DNA from: Methylosarcina fibrata AML-C10
GTDB lineage: Bacteria > Pseudomonadota > Gammaproteobacteria > Methylococcales > Methylomonadaceae
Length of the DNA: 64,000 nt
Reading direction: 5' to 3'
NCBI RefSeq assembly: GCF_000372865.1
Contig: NZ_KB889965.1
Coordinates: forward strand, 2,709,449 to 2,773,448
Position 1 is the first letter of the stretch; every line of letters starts with the position of its first letter. The translations under genes were made by a program, and so were the position numbers. A model generated the notes under the pieces. The model was not told the DNA's origin. It worked only from the letters and a program-made list of their open reading frames with translations, and made no database searches. This document shows, piece by piece, positions 63,077 to 64,000 of this stretch.

Positions 63077-64000
63077 AAAAGTCATTTTTTTGAAAAAAAC
63101 AGCTCATTAGGAAACATAAACAGATTCCTGAACCGTTTTATTTTGTAAAAACCGGCAGATGGCTTCCCCGATTTCCGGCCAAAAAATCCTCAACCGCCTG
63201 AGGATTAAACGCATGTTGTGTCCAGCGGCGCAGAGAACGGCATTCATGGCATCACCGAGTTGGCCTTTCAGGTAATTTCTGCTCAGCAAGCCATCGTTCT
63301 TCATGTGTCCAATCACCGGCTCGATGGCATTGCGCCGTTTTAACGCGGTTTTCAACCGTCGGGTATGGACTCCCCGTTTTTGCCTTGACTTGTACAGGGT
63401 GACACCGGGTATTTCTCGCCCCCGATAGCCCAAATCCACAAAAGCTTCTTTGGCTCGGGTACCGCTCAGGATTTCAGCTTGTTCCAGGCAGGAGTACAAG
63501 GTATCGCCGTCATAAGGATTGCCGGGAAAGCTCCTGGCGCCCAGCACGAAATTACTTTTATTGGTCACCGTGATGCCGACTTTGACGCCGAACTCGTATT
63601 TTTTGTGTGCTTTCCCTTTACTGATGCATTCCACTTCCGGTGCATGAAAGCTGTAGAGTTTGTTTTTGTCGGTGTGTTTCTGATTCAGTATCCGCTGGGT
63701 TTTGGCCAGGGCGTCCTGAAGCCCCCTTTGCGCGGCCAGCTCCTGTTGCGGCAGTTGCCGCAGGATATCCCGATAAACACGACCGACCAGGGTTTTCAGT
63801 TGCTTCAGGGCTTTTTGCTTACGCTTCATTTGCTTGGCATGATGATAACGATGCGATTGCACTAACAGCAGCGGTGCCTTTTTATTGTAGTTCTGTCGCA
63901 GGGGCAGCCCGTGTTCTCCAGCCAGCTTGACCAGCTCCCGACGGCATTTTTCGTACAACTTGCCGTCCGTCGGAAAGCCAACCGCTTTTTCCTGAACGGT
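63063..64000. mobile_element. IS5-family element, left boundary approximate
   Basis: The transposase gene at 63107-64000 belongs to an IS5-type element. Its left end is near 63063-63080: TTAG (63063-63066) would fit the YTAR-type IS5 target. The other end is outside, so inverted repeats cannot be checked. Confidence 0.5.
63107..64000 (-). CDS. IS5-family transposase, partial at window edge
   Basis: The frame is open to the end of the window (298 residues seen); the true start lies outside. The visible start TVQEKAVGFPTDGKLY is the region around the first catalytic Asp. LGARSFPGNPYDGDTL and AFVDLGYRGRE hold the second Asp, and RRNAIEPVIGHMKNDGLLSRNYL the Glu region, as in IS5 elements. It appears intact within the window. 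Confidence 0.88.
   Translation of the reverse strand, partial: TVQEKAVGFPTDGKLYEKCRRELVKLAGEHGLPLRQNYNKKAPLLLVQSHRYHHAKQMKRKQKALKQLKTLVGRVYRDILRQLPQQELAAQRGLQDALAKTQRILNQKHTDKNKLYSFHAPEVECISKGKAHKKYEFGVKVGITVTNKSNFVLGARSFPGNPYDGDTLYSCLEQAEILSGTRAKEAFVDLGYRGREIPGVTLYKSRQKRGVHTRRLKTALKRRNAIEPVIGHMKNDGLLSRNYLKGQLGDAMNAVLCAAGHNMRLILRRLRIFWPEIGEAICRFLQNKTVQESVYVS

Overview
The window reads as chromosome of a moderately GC-rich gammaproteobacterium. Gene order matches gammaproteobacterial chromosomes in several places: mrp divergent from metG, rhlB divergent from trxA-rho, pdxA-rsmA, proA-nadD-rsfS, and nudE divergent from a YrfG-like HAD phosphatase. A zwf-edd-eda Entner-Doudoroff locus, a small cytochrome c and many short palindromic intergenic repeats would fit a type I methanotroph (Methylococcales). 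That placement is inference, because no methane-oxidation gene lies in the window.

Region 1 (1-30 kb) is mostly housekeeping: Mrp, MetG, a RES-Xre toxin-antitoxin pair, SuhB, TrmJ, CysE, TusA, CysG, ArgG, PdxA, RsmA, RsfS, NadD, ProA, NudE, RhlB, TrxA, Rho and UppP. Between these sit less ordinary proteins: a membrane-anchored TIR protein, a protein with four GVxRYLA repeats, a large zeta-kinase protein with a Fic-like N-terminal half, and a membrane protein whose tail carries four P-x-DSMLRRH(Y/F) repeats.

Region 2 (28.4-41 kb) starts with the three AmmeMemoRadiSam genes. A phosphate-scavenging cluster follows: a PhoX/DUF839-type secreted protein, a calcium-motif lipoprotein and an OprO/OprP-type porin. 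Tandem Pho boxes with an exact 11-bp period precede the first and the last. Next come a lone Wzx-like flippase, an overlapping pair made of a four-TM coiled-coil protein and an SPFH-like coiled-coil protein, and a SemiSWEET transporter.

Region 3 (41-53.4 kb) holds central carbon metabolism (gltA; zwf-edd-eda), a FUN14 protein, a cold-shock protein with a long leader, an AEC transporter, a CinA-like protein with a degenerate amidase domain, and Uup.

Region 4 (53.46 kb to the end) is a genomic island at the 3' end of a tRNA-Ser(GGA) gene. It carries a P4-type integrase with an array of GGGGGTAT sites at its promoter, a single-chain type ISP restriction-modification gene split by a 1,203-bp IS630 element (TA target duplication), an unknown coiled-coil protein, AlpA- and Rha-type phage regulators, and an IS5-family transposase that runs off the window. 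Removing the IS630 copy and one TA restores one continuous restriction-modification reading frame. The last part of the island is visibly more AT-rich than the core. No rRNA, CRISPR array or replication origin was seen.
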